DNA of 64,000 nucleotides, from assembly GCA_051453625.1 (NCBI GenBank), contig JBOZIK010000001.1, forward strand, positions 32,624,562 through 32,688,561, written 5' to 3'. The translations under genes were made by a program, and so were the position numbers. Under the pieces are notes generated by a model. That model was not told where the DNA came from. It ran no database searches and saw nothing but the letters and a program-made list of their open reading frames with translations. Position 1 is the first letter of the stretch. The number at the start of each line of letters is the position of its first letter. The DNA comes from Welwitschia mirabilis. Taxonomy: Eukaryota; Gnetophyta; Gnetopsida; Welwitschiales. Below are positions 49,421 through 61,464 of this stretch, piece by piece.

Positions 49421-51050
49421 TACTTATGATTTTTTGTTACTATCACCACTCACATGAGTGATGGACGTTGATTTGGTATATGATGATGAGGATGTGGGAG
49501 GTGGAGTATGCCTTTTTCTAGAAGAGCACTAAGATCTCTTACCTAGGCCTTGTCTCCTCATACATTAATACATTTAAGAAGTGATAGATGTTTCAAAGAA
49601 ACTGATAGTGGTGGTGTCTATAAAGGATGGAGGTAACTACATAAAGAAAAGTGGTTCTATGTGTATAGACTCTATATGAGATGGTAGTGGTAATGGTGGA
49701 TGTATTAAAGGTGGAGAAGGTAAAGGTGGAGATGAGTGGATTGTTGAATGTAGTGATGGTACCTGTGTATGATAATAGACAAGAATCTCACAACATGAAT
49801 GATGAAAGATAAGAGGTGGTACATCTGAGCTCTCGAACTCTATCTCCTACTATGATTGCCTCTGCTATGAAGGAACTAGTACCTATTGCTCCCCCTATAC
49901 CTTTGATTTTGTGGGAGCCTGGTACTTCCCCTAAGCTTGTGCCTCATTTCTAGATGACTTATTTATAGATTTTCTATTAGCTACTCTGCTAGAGTCACAT
50001 CCTGTGCCATGTGGAGTNNNNNNNNNNNNNNNNNNNNNNNNNNNNNNNNNNNNNNNNNNNNNNNNNNNNNNNNNNNNNNNNNNNNNNNNNNNNNNNNNNN
50101 NNNNNNNNNNNNNNNNNNNNNNNNNNNNNNNNNATTTCTTCAATCTAAACATGTCTCTACTAAGTTTATTAATCATTTTTGCAATTTATTTTAGTTACTT
50201 TTTGGCAAATGAAGAAGTATAATTAGTAGTGGAAAATGATCTCTAAAAATGTGAAGGCCTCCCACTTGTGCCCTCACTTAGTGACATTGATACTCTACAT
50301 TTTGTACTAAACTCTGCTAATGGTTTTTTCTGCTGAATGAGGTCAACCTAAGAAACTAAAATTTCTACACAACTAATGAGCAAGCTAATTAGATAAGGAT
50401 AACCCAAAGAATATCCCTCATAAAATAACATGATAATATCCATGCACAACATAAATCTCAAATCTATCTTTAACCCAATAAGCAAACCATATACAACAAA
50501 AGTCTACATTTGCTTATAATAACTGTAATTACCTTATTTAATTAAAATGTAATAAAATATGATTTAGGTAAGAATAGAGGCATATTGAATCATATCTTTT
50601 CATTTAATGTTCTTTAAAACATTCATTCTAGTATGCCCAAATAGAACATTGCTCATATTACACTTTGACATACTAATAACTCTAAAATTAAATATTTCCT
50701 TAAATGAACAAGCATAAATCTAAGGAACATTTGTATCGTCTATGCTAAGAAAGAAATTAATAAAACTAGCAATAATATGCGAAGAAGTACCTCTTACCTA
50801 CATTTAAAATGTGCTATCATAAATTTCATGAATATTGGCATAGAACTCTCTTATAATAGAATCTGGAATGCTCTGGTCTAGTTGCACAATCATTTCTTAT
50901 TCAAATTGTGAGAAATAATTCATAAGTTAATCTCTGCATTTCCTCTGGGATCCAAGGATTCTTTTTGAAATAATAGAATTTTTTAACCAAGTTTAATATC
51001 TTTTGGTAATTACCTCATGGTAGAATTATGGCTCATATTATGATATTTAC
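49420..51050 (-). pseudogene. Env-like / putative plant transposon protein ORF, decayed
   Basis: On the minus strand near 50890-50820 an unbroken reading gives MIVQLDQSIPDSIIREFYAN, followed in the same frame by VRGTSSHIIASFINFFLSID (near 50795-50735). This is the pattern of the plant transposon-protein domain found in env-like ORFs of Athila and Sirevirus elements. Downstream, after the gap at 50018-50133, the reading becomes Ser/Pro-rich (SPPLPSPPLIHPPLPLP near 49745-49690), fitting the low-complexity tail such proteins often have. It lies 3' of copia gag/protease (52.1-54.0 kb) on the same strand, but no pol lies between them. Stops are present. Confidence 0.6.
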
Positions 51051-51379
51051 TATTTTGAGACTTATTCTTTGCCTTTAGAAGTACCAGCTAATTTTTTTCT
51101 AACCACATTTATAAGAAATATGGAGAATTTGTTTAAAAATTAATTAAAATAGAAGAAACAATGAAAACTAAGCACCTATGCAATGAAAACACCCTCTTCT
51201 TACTTATTGTAGAGATGTCTCAAAGATTCAGAATGCTTGGTAGAGAAATATGAGAAAATAAAGCCTTAAAAGTCTTCTCAGATAGATACTTATTAAATGA
51301 AAACCTAAAAATAATATTTGGTGATTCATTTTATAAATAAAAAAGGGAAAAACCCTAGGGTTTTAGCATGTTTTATTTT

Positions 51380-51680
51380 CCACAATAGTATAGTGAAGAT
51401 TTCTATAACCTGAAAGATGTCTACAATGCAAAAATTAGACATCTGAAAAATCAACGATATCTATTGTTAAGGAATTTATAATACATTTTTCTAGTATTAA
51501 GATATATACAAAAATTAAGATGTCCATTTCAAAACATTAAACTAATAAAAAGATGTATGTAAAAGTAAAGACATCTGCTTTGAAGATGTCTACAAATATT
51601 AAGACATTTTTAATAGAGACATTTATAAAACTAAAGACATCTGTAATGAAAGTTCTAGAAACATCAAAAAATTCTATGAC
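51380..51680. repeat. Cluster of AGATGTCT / AGACATCT words
   Basis: At least eight copies or near-copies of AGAYRTCT occur in about 280 bases (for example AGATGTCTAC, AGACATCTGC). Related words (TAGATGTCTT, CAGATGTTTT) occur in R3 copy 1 at 48060-48430. No gene. Confidence 0.6.
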
Positions 51681-52129
51681 TAATATAATCATAATGATAA
51701 CACTTCAAAATAGTAAATAACAAGTACATAATTTAACTTTTAACTAAAACCTAATTAATAATCTCAACTCATAAGATAATTACATTGTGAATTTGAGAAT
51801 TTAAAAGATATCACTTATTTCCTTACATGATTGGATAAGGCCCAATCTCCAAATTATTGTGCAACTTGATATATCCTTCCATACCTTGATTTTAAAATTA
51901 CATTATTAAGAAGATCATCGGTATATTACATTGTGATGTCATTGTTGTACCTTTTGTGCTAAATTGAATCCTTTTTGATCAAGTCCTTCTTTCCATTACT
52001 AGGCTTTTTGTGCCAATGCTTTGCATCTTCTATTTTGCTTAATAAACACTTAGTTTCATTGTTAGAAGTATTTGCTAAAATAACAATATATTTATTCTCT
52101 TTTCTTATACTAGTAATTAAAGTTCTAGT

Positions 52130-54045
52130 TTAATGTTATTCATTGATATTACATCATCTCTTGTAAAGGAAATAGAAACATTTTCATCACAAAGTTGGAT
52201 TACACTTAAAATATTATTTACCTCTAGCTATTTTTCTCCTTTAATAGTACCAATACCTTTGATTGGTTATTCTATGTTATCTCTAAATATTATAACTTCT
52301 TTATATTATTTTGTCAAAGTGATGAAATTAGAATTATCTCCCATCATGTGCCTTGAGCATTCATTATTAATATATTAGATATGCTTATTCATGTCTGTAG
52401 GTTTAATATGTTCTGAATGTGTTGGTTTGGCTTTTGGTACCCCTATGTTTCTTAGTTTGTCTTGCATTAAATGCTATAACATTCCACTAGGCCTTGTGAC
52501 ATTATTAGTATAATACTTGTTTTTGTATTTTGTTGGACATATATATTGATAATGACTTCTATTATGATAATAATAGCAAACAATATTATTCATAAATGCT
52601 AAATGTTCATACCTTAACTTATAATTCCATTTCTTAATCAAAGACGTTATAGTACTAGTTGTGATTTCATTGTGTCCCAATCCACTCTTATTATTTAAAC
52701 TTCTACATTGCCCAAGCATGATATTTAAGTTCTTCTTTTCTTGAGTAAATTTTCATTGATCTTGTTGAATTTGATAGCTTTTATTTAACATTCTTAAAAT
52801 CACATGTTAGTCTACTAACCTTAGCTTCAAGAAGTGGGTTTTTAGAGGGTAATTTGATGTAAGTATTTTCATGTTTATATGCTTTTTTATGATTATGAAG
52901 TATCTTTTTATTTTTAGTACATAATCTTTGTAAATTATAAAACTCTTTAAAAATTAAACTGTACCTTTGTTAAAGATCCATAACTATGTCATCTTTACTT
53001 TCTAAATTATACTCCTCTTCTGTTTCATCACTTTCTTTTTAAAAGTGTGCAATACATCACTTTCTTTTTAAAAGTATGCAATAGCTATGTAAAAAAGGTG
53101 ATATTTCTTATTATTAGATGTTTATTCTTCTGTTGTCTCTTCATCATCATTACATCCTATAAAAAATGATTTTTCTTATCTTACATTCTATTAGCACTAG
53201 AACATTCCAAGGATATATGTTCTCTTCCTCCACGTATCCAACATTCTGCTTTGGAAACATCAAAAAAAGAAGTATTACTAGAAGGCTTAACTTTGAACTC
53301 ACCTTTGGCTTAAGAACTGAATGGCCTTTTGAAATCATCTCTTCTATTGTACTTGTGTGAAAGTATTCTTTTTACTTTCTTTGTAATAAGTGGTAGTTCC
53401 TAATTTACTTCATCATCAAAGTTATCTTTTTCCTATTTTTCCTTTACCTATTCTTTTAAGTTCTATTTTTTCTTTCACTTGCCTTAAGAGTAATAGGTTT
53501 TTCCTTTTAAGGATTTATCTTGTATGAGATTTATCTTTTAAGCTATAAGAGCACTTTATAGCTCTGTTATCTTCATGGTATTGAAATCTCTTAACTCTAG
53601 CTGTAGTTTTGAACTTATATTTAGGGGTTAGTAATCTAATAATGTTTTGTATTACCTTAATTCTAGAGAGTCTTCTCCAATGCCATGTATTGCATTTATA
53701 ATGTTGAATACTTCCATGAAGTATTCTTAGACTCTTTCTTGATGGTCCCTTTTAAGATTCTCAAACTAGTTTGTCCATACTAGAAGCTTTGATTATTTTA
53801 CAATAGGAGTACCTTCATATATTTCACCTAGAACATTTCAAATTTCTTGTGTCATCTTGTAATAACCCACTATTCTATTGAACTCTTCTATAATTAAAGA
53901 AAAATAAAGTGCATTTTTAGCTTTAGAATCATATATGAAAGTATCTTTCTCTTTATCTTTTCAGTATTTTCTTTACTTGATTTTTGTTATGGTGTTGCCT
54001 GTAGTATCTGTGGTTTCCATGTAATCTTCAAATCCTTCTTATATG
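52130..54045 (-). pseudogene. Ty1/copia gag and protease-proximal remnant
   Basis: Minus strand. Gag-like helical region (54000-53600), Lys-rich linker, then MLGQCRSLNNKSGLGHNE (52719-52665) and a zinc-knuckle-like CYYYHNRSHYQYIC (about 52580-52540) in which the second Cys is Tyr. Next come a NNECSRHMMGDNSNF segment (about 52365-52320), where copia has its DSG-containing protease motif (here changed), and NILSVIQLCDENVSISF (about 52215-52165), the GAG-pre-integrase landmark. The series and spacing match the 5' half of a Ty1/copia polyprotein. Integrase, RT and RNase H were not found below 52.1 kb. The 474-N gap at 54046-54519 covers the gag start. Confidence 0.8.
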
Positions 54046-54519
54046 NNNNNNNNNNNNNNNNNNNNNNNNNNNNNNNNNNNNNNNNNNNNNNNNNNNNNNN
54101 NNNNNNNNNNNNNNNNNNNNNNNNNNNNNNNNNNNNNNNNNNNNNNNNNNNNNNNNNNNNNNNNNNNNNNNNNNNNNNNNNNNNNNNNNNNNNNNNNNNN
54201 NNNNNNNNNNNNNNNNNNNNNNNNNNNNNNNNNNNNNNNNNNNNNNNNNNNNNNNNNNNNNNNNNNNNNNNNNNNNNNNNNNNNNNNNNNNNNNNNNNNN
54301 NNNNNNNNNNNNNNNNNNNNNNNNNNNNNNNNNNNNNNNNNNNNNNNNNNNNNNNNNNNNNNNNNNNNNNNNNNNNNNNNNNNNNNNNNNNNNNNNNNNN
54401 NNNNNNNNNNNNNNNNNNNNNNNNNNNNNNNNNNNNNNNNNNNNNNNNNNNNNNNNNNNNNNNNNNNNNNNNNNNNNNNNNNNNNNNNNNNNNNNNNNNN
54501 NNNNNNNNNNNNNNNNNNN
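54046..54519. other. Assembly gap of 474 N
   Basis: Unsequenced; lies at the expected start of the copia gag. Confidence 0.99.
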
Positions 54520-54589
54520 CGATCTCTTTATCGTACTTAAAAGAATATAAGTACACTTGCATCTTCATCTTCAATAGGCATATTTTATC

Positions 54590-56860
54590 CCATCGAAGAG
54601 TAGAAGTCTAATGAATGATACCCCTTCCATTGTTCACTCAATGGAGTTACTCATTTTTGTGAGTATCCACTTTAATACCACTTAAGAATCATCGAGCTTA
54701 GATGGAAGAAATGAATGAGTTTCATCAAATAAAAACTTAAATCAATAATAGAATGAAAAAGAATAGCGAAAACACCTTACTAAGATAACATGATTTCCCA
54801 ACTTGGGTACATCCACACATAGAGCATAGCTTTTAATCACATCTCTAAATATTTCTAACATGTAAGAAAATTGTGGTTTTCTAGTGTAACATCAACCTTA
54901 TAATAAGTGAAAATCTTCTCATAAGGAAACAACCTTATAATAAGTGAAAATCTTCTCATAAGGAAACACCTTGTTTATTATAAGGAAATAGTGGTTTTCA
55001 TAAGTGCATCACAAACGCTTCAACAATGAGAGTTTCCTTATAGGGAATTACTTTATTCCCTATAAGGAAACAGTGGTTTTCATAGGTACACCATAAAACT
55101 TTTAACAATGAAACTCTCAAGGAAATAGTAGTTTTCATAGGTGCACCATAAACCCTTTAATAATGAGAGTCACCTTAAAAGGAAACACTCTTTTTTCGTA
55201 GGTAAACAATGGTCTTCTAGCTCATCAATAACCTTACAATAAGTAAGTGTTCATAGGCACTACCTCAAATGCACACCTTTACAAGGTTTACCTTATAAAG
55301 CATTTGATTCAATAATTGACTTATAATAGTATTCAACAATAAGATAGTCCAACAATATAGAGCCAAAAATACAATACAACAATAGCTTGAAAGATGAAGC
55401 TTTGATGAAGACTTGAAATCCTTATTAGTATTGTAGTTATCATGAGTGTAAATGAATGATGTAGTAATGTAAGATCCAAGAGTGAATGATGAATACAATA
55501 TAAGCTTCTTTGATAATGATCTCTTTGATTATTTATGAGAAGTTCCTTTTACTCATGAAATCTTTATTCTATGCTTGATCTAATTATTGTATGCTAAAAG
55601 TTCAAGAGCTATATATTTGTTAAGGTAATAAGAGATCCGTATTCGTTGAAGTTCTAAGCACTTTCACATGTTTCATCATATCAAGCCTTTATACGACTAA
55701 AGAGGATCTGGCCATTTGAGCTTGAAAGATAGCCATTTAACTTTGTAACCATCATGCAATGGATAGCTAATATTTGGACATGGAGCATGTATGTTTGATT
55801 TTTATCAACATGAACTTTGGTTCATGACATCTTCCCATTTGTAGACATCTACTANNNNNNNNNNNNNNNNNNNNNNNNNNNNNNNNNNNNNNNNNNNNNN
55901 NNNNNNNNNNNNNNNNNNNNNNNNNNNNNNNNNNNNNNNNNNNNNNNNNNNNNNNNNNNNNNNNNNNNNNNNNNNNNNNNNNNNNNNNNNNNNNNNNNNN
56001 NNNNNNNNNNNNNNNNNNNNNNNNNNNNNNNNNNNNNNNNNNNNNNNNNNNNNNNNNNNNNNNNNNNNNNNNNNNNNNNNNNNNNNNNNNNNNNNNNNNN
56101 NNNNNNNNNNNNNNNNNNNNNNNNNNNNNNNNNNNNNNNNNNNNNNNNNNNNNNNNNNNNNNNNNNNNNNNNNNNNNNNNNNNNNNNNNNNNNNNNNNNN
56201 NNNNNNNNNNNNNNNNNNNNNNNNNNNNNNNNNNNNNNNNNNNNNNNNNNNNNNNNNNNNNNNNNNNNNNNNNNNNNNNNNNNNNNNNNNNNNNNNNNNN
56301 NNNNNNNNNNNNNNNNNNNNNNNNNNNNNNNNNNNNNNNNNNNNNNNNNNNNNNNNNNNNNNNNNNNNNNNNNNNNNNNNNNNNNNNNNNNNNNNNNNNN
56401 NNNNNNNNNNNNNNNNNNNNNNNNNNNNNNNNNNNNNNNNNNNNNNNNNNNNNNNNNNNNNNNNNNNNNNNNNNNNNNNNNNNNNNNNNNNNNNNNNNNN
56501 NNNNNNNNNNNNNNNNNNNNNNNNNNNNNNNNNNNNNNNNNNNNNNNNNNNNNNNNNNNNNNNNNNNNNNNNNNNNNNNNNNNNNNNNNNNNNNNNNNNN
56601 NNNNNNNNNNNNNNNNNNNNNNNNNNNNNNNNNNNNNNNNNNNNNNNNNNNNNNNNNNNNNNNNNNNNNNNNNNNNNNNNNNNNNNNNNNNNNNNNNNNN
56701 NNNNNNNNNNNNNNNNNNNNNNNNNNNTTTTGTAAGATATCATCTTTGAAGATCTATCATCATCTTATGCTTATCAAGGTCTGACAACCTTTGTAATGAT
56801 TTGTCTATATAATGATACAAAATATTTGAAAGTGGAATCATTAAAGCTATATTTACCAAA
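54590..56860. repeat. Dispersed repeat R3, copy 2
   Basis: Same order of landmarks as 46370-48620, including the tandem AAGGAAATAGTGG-type units (about 54850-55210). An 873-N gap (55855-56727) removes the part matching about 48090-48490. A short local duplication of AACCTTATAATAAGTG...CTCATAAGGAAAC occurs at 54893-54966. Confidence 0.7.
55855..56727. other. Assembly gap of 873 N
   Basis: Unsequenced; inside R3 copy 2. Confidence 0.99.
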
Positions 56861-59200
56861 AATTATTAAACTCACTAGTTTTAAAATTTGATTACACTTA
56901 TAACTCAATCTTGACTTAGTGATAAAACCTAAGTAGATCCTACTACTGTGCCTCTAGCCTTCACTCAATATACCCTTGATTACTAAGGCATACATGGTAA
57001 TCTAAACCTTAGGATATTCAGGACATTTTTGCTTAATAGAAACATGGTTTTTCATATGATTCAAACTTCATAGTTAAGGTAGTTAAGACTACACAAGAAA
57101 CTCATTGGACAGTATAGCCTAACACAGATCTATATTTATGTAAGGCTCCTTATGCCCACCACCAACTAAGTCTTATTACTAGTGAAAAATGTGATGTGTT
57201 TAGGGGAAAGAGATGATTTTTAATTTTAAATCTTAATTACAAGAAATTAAATTTTAAATATGATAAAAAGTAGAGAAAACCACTAAAAAACACACTGAAG
57301 CATGCACAAGAACAGGGATTGACTTAGTATAGTTAAGCTAAGTAAATCTTACTTAACATTCTAGACTTAGCTTAATCTATCCAAATCACAAAAAATTCTA
57401 AGTAAGAGGAAAAAAATCAAGTAAAGTAGATCTTACTCCATACTTTAAGCTCATTATAATAAGGAAAAAAACAAGGTTAAGTGCTTACAATTAGTTAAAA
57501 TATGTCCAAAAAACCTTTAAAAAGATTAAAATTGATTAAAAGACTAAGTTAGAGTTTTAAAGTGTAAAAAATACCTAAAAAACTTAAAAAAAATTGAAAA
57601 ATAGCTTAAAAAAAGCTACAAGTTAATTATGTGTTAAAAGAGAAAAAGAGCTAACACAAAGTTTAAAAAAAAAGGTAATTTTACCTCCATTGGGAATCAA
57701 ACTTCACACATCCCCTTCATAAGGAAATAACTTCATCATTACACCAACATCATATTAATGATAGTATATATTATAGAAATGATAATTAAAATTTCTTAAA
57801 ATTTAGTAGTTTTAGACAAGTGGCACAACTGGGTTGATAGAAAAAGTGTTAGACATTATGGACATTAATAAAACTATGAAAAAGAATGGGTCCAATTAGG
57901 ATGAGTATTCAACCTTAAGTTACAAGAGGAAAAGTGGAATAAGCTTGTGTTTTTTTAGGGAAGTGCATATTCATTTAATCCAAAATATCTATTGCATACA
58001 TTTGTAGAAAGTTGGGGAGTCTAGCATTAATAGCAAACAAAAAGCATAGGAGAGATACTAACATAAGAAAAGATGCTCATGAGAGTGGTTTAAACCAAGA
58101 ACACGATTTAAACATGAACAATGATTAGAAGTGACATGCTTGATTAGATAGCAGAATGTGAAAGCTCATCAGTAGCAGTTGAATGATACACTATCTAGTA
58201 AAATGAGGATATTATAAAAGAAAAAATGTAAGCATGCAAGAACATAGCAGAGAACTACATACAATAATGTAGTAGAGTAATGCGAATAAGGACATGATAT
58301 GGAACCCTTGCAAAGATTCATAGGTAAGGACACAACATGAATAATTTGGCTAGCATAGCTTTCACATTAACTTGCATACTTATTATGGCAGCTATAGCTA
58401 AATTATCATCATTAAGAGTAGAAGAGCTAAGGCAGAAGACATAAATAGTAAGAGAAGTAAAGCTTAAATAGATCAATAAGAGAAGCATGGATGCATGCAC
58501 ATAGAGCATCGATAGTAGGGGTAAGTACAGTTGGCAGTAGCAAGAGTAGAGTAAGTGCACAAGTGAGCATGACATAGATCAATGTAAGGGCAAACACAAT
58601 TGAATGGATGCAAGCAATTTAGACATCTACAAGTTCAAAGAGAAGGAAAATTAAGATGGTCTTGACTTCTACATAGATACTTTAGATGATTGAAGAGTTA
58701 ACATGTGAACATAAATAATGTTCAAAATAGCTTAAAAAAATGAATATCAAATATGTTAAGGTAAAACAATGGCATGTGGTATTCTGCTTTTCTTTACTCA
58801 AATCTTCTAAAAAAAGTAACATAAAAAAATATAGAATCTTAATCAAAGAGTAGGGTTATTGCTAACACAACCAAAAAAAAACTATAAAATAAGAGTAGAT
58901 TTAAAAATAATCAAACATGTAAAGGAATTAAAAAGCATAAAAGGGGTAATAAAAATCACTCCTAAGAAAAATGGAGGCATGAAAAATCTTGATTTAATAA
59001 ACAGATCTCATAGGCATGTAAAGAGCTAGTGTTAAATGCAAAAGAAAACTTTCAATACCAGAGGGGAAAAAAACTCTAAATAAAAATATGCATACAAGCT
59101 CTTCAAGATTAAGAGAAAGAAAGATGGAAATCATAAGAAGCTCAAAGAATATCAATAATGGCCAAGAAACTCTAAGAGCCTCAGGAGTCCTAGCCTGAGA
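56861..59200. other. No gene recognised; possible leader region of an LTR element
   Basis: AT-rich and A-rich on the plus strand. No domain was found. It lies on the internal side of the primer-binding site at 59201, so it may be untranslated leader or inserted DNA. Confidence 0.4.
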
Positions 59201-59212
59201 GCTCTAATACTA
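59201..59212 (-). promoter_or_regulatory. Degenerate tRNA-Met primer-binding site
   Basis: The minus strand reads TAGTATTAGAGC, which differs from the common plant primer-binding site TGGTATCAGAGC by two transitions. It directly abuts repeat R2 copy 2, which would then be the end of a minus-strand 5' LTR. Confidence 0.55.
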
Positions 59213-59373
59213 GGAAACAACAGAGTTCAAGAATGAAGACGTAATATTTTCCAATTATTAATTTTGTTTCTCTTCTTTTATTTCAATAAATAGCTTACTT
59301 ATATAGATAAGCACACCACTAGGATTTTCATGAATTCCTAGGTATGAAACCGTGATGCATACAAGTATTAACA
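59213..59373 (-). repeat. Dispersed ~165-bp repeat R2, copy 2 (probable LTR end)
   Basis: Matches 39903-40070. It contains GAGTTCAAGAATGAAGA, ATATAGATAAGCACACCACT and TTTCATGAATTCCTAGG in the same order. Position next to the primer-binding site suggests the U5 end of an LTR. Confidence 0.6.
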
Positions 59374-59379
59374 ATAGAT

Positions 59380-60720
59380 AACTATGAAGTCAGACTTATG
59401 GAGAGGTAAGAAGTACATCTAATCTTTATGACTAAGTGAAACATCAGACTTCAATTGTGATGTCAAACTTTGATGACCATGTGCAATGTCAAACTTTAGT
59501 TGAAAAACTATGAAATCAAACTTTTGTCAATCGAGTGTAATATTAGATTATTAAACTTTTGTGATTAAGTGTGATGTTAAACTTTGATGGGTCAAGTGTA
59601 ATGTCGAGCCTTTATCAGTCAAGTATGATATCAAACTTCAACTATGATGTTAGACTTGAGTGCCCAAGTATGATGTTAAACTTTGGTTGATCAAGTGCAA
59701 CATCAAGATTTTATTGATTAAGTAGGATGTTAGACTCTAACTACAATGTCAGACTTTAGTGAGAAAGTGTAATGTTAGAATTTAGTTTTCCACATGTAAC
59801 ATTAGGTTTCTATCAATGAAGTGTAATGTCATGGATTTCAATTGCGATGCAAGACTTCAATGACCAAGTATAACATCATAGTTTAGTTGGTCAAGTATGA
59901 TGTTAATTTTCTATCACCCAAGTATAATGTTAAATTTCAATTATAACATTAGACTTTAGTAAGCAAGTATGACATTAGATCTTAGCAGATTAAATACAAT
60001 GTTGAGCCTTTAATAGAACAAGTGTAATGTTAGATATATAGGATTTAAGCATGACATCTAGCTTCTAATAAGGCAAGTATAATGTTATGCCTCTAGGAGT
60101 TAAGTGTAACATTAGGATTCTAGTAGAATATCATATCTTCCAAAATCAAGTGTGACATCAGGCTTCCAGTGGAATAAGTGCAGTGTCAATCCTCTAGGGA
60201 TTAAGTGTGATATTAGGATTTTAGTAGTCAAGTGTGATGTCAGGTATCTAGTAGGACAAGTGGGATATTAAGCATCTAATGAGATAAATGTGACATCAGG
60301 TTTCTAGAGTTCAGTACAACATTATGCCTCCAATAGTTAAGTATGACTTTAAGCTTCTGGCAATCAAGTATGACATCAGGCTTCTAATAGGACAAGTGTG
60401 ATGTTAGGCCTCCTATGAGACATATACAATGTAAGGCCGTTAGGGATTAAGTAACATGTTAGGCTTTCAACTAAACAAGTGTAATATTAGGCCTTTTTGT
60501 AGCAACTATGACATTAAAGGTGGATCCTATGACTATGACATTAAACCTATAAACCAAATGTGATATTAGTTATGAGATCCATGAATTTGACATCGGACTT
60601 GTGAGGCAAGTGTAATGTTGGATGTGGGGCCTATGACTATAATAATAGACATGTGAGATAAGTGTAAAATTAGATTTGGTATCCATTACTTTAAAATTAG
60701 ACCTATAAACAAAGTGCGTA
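59380..60720. repeat. Minisatellite, ~27-bp units, about 40-45 copies
   Basis: Units begin AAGTGTGATGTYA. In the left half they continue with AACTTTGATGGGTC-like sequence and in the right half with GGCTTCTAGTAGGAC-like sequence. Spacing is mostly 27-28 bases, with some 22-23-base units. The core alternates between ATGT, ACAT and ATAT; I saw no ACGT. All frames contain stops, so it is not coding. It lies on the LTR side of the primer-binding site, so it may be inside an LTR. Confidence 0.85.
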
Positions 60721-61460
60721 TCAAGTTTACTTAACTATAGTTAGCATAGGCTCTTTACCTTAGGTTAATTAGACTATGGTTAGGTTTATTACTAAAGTTG
60801 AATTGTCAGTTAAACTCTAGGTCTTTTTGTTATAAATAGGCATTAATCTCTTCATTTATTTTTTTTATATTTTTCTTTTAAATGTGAAGTAGTCTAACCC
60901 CATTATTCTTCTAGGTATTTTTCTATTTTATTTATTTTTCTCTTTTTATTAAATCTCCTTTTCATTATCTTCGATGACCCTTTTCTTGATAGGTTCCTTC
61001 TCATATAAGTGATCTTACGAATAATTTTTTCTTGTAGAAGCTTCCTTTGCATTTTACCCTTTCTTCATTAGCTTCTTTCTCTATTACTTAAGGTATGACC
61101 TAGTGTCTTTTTCCTCATCTTTCTCATAATTCCACTAATGTTCATTCTGCTAAAATAGAGATTCAAGAGAGGACTTTCCAATCAGATTTTTCTTGGATAT
61201 TTTCTTTGAACTTAATTAATCTTTGTTGTTTTTTTTCCTTTCTTCTTTGACATTCTACCATCCTATATAACTTATATTATTTGTATACTTCTTTTAAGCT
61301 TTAAAACAATATTATTCTACATCTTATACATAACCCATTATTATCTCAGAGGAGAGTATTCATTTGACCTTTAGTTTGAGTAGTGAAGTATCATTCCCTT
61401 TAAGGTAACTCATTTTAATTATAACTTTAGGGATATCTTACTTAATTAATTAGATGACTT
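60721..61460. other. T-rich stretch, no gene recognised
   Basis: Nothing recognised. Confidence 0.5.
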
Positions 61461-61464
61461 TATT

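Noticed and set aside
59380-60720. CRISPR-like array
   Set aside because: Units are degenerate, contiguous and without unique spacers; the genome is a plant. A minisatellite explains it.
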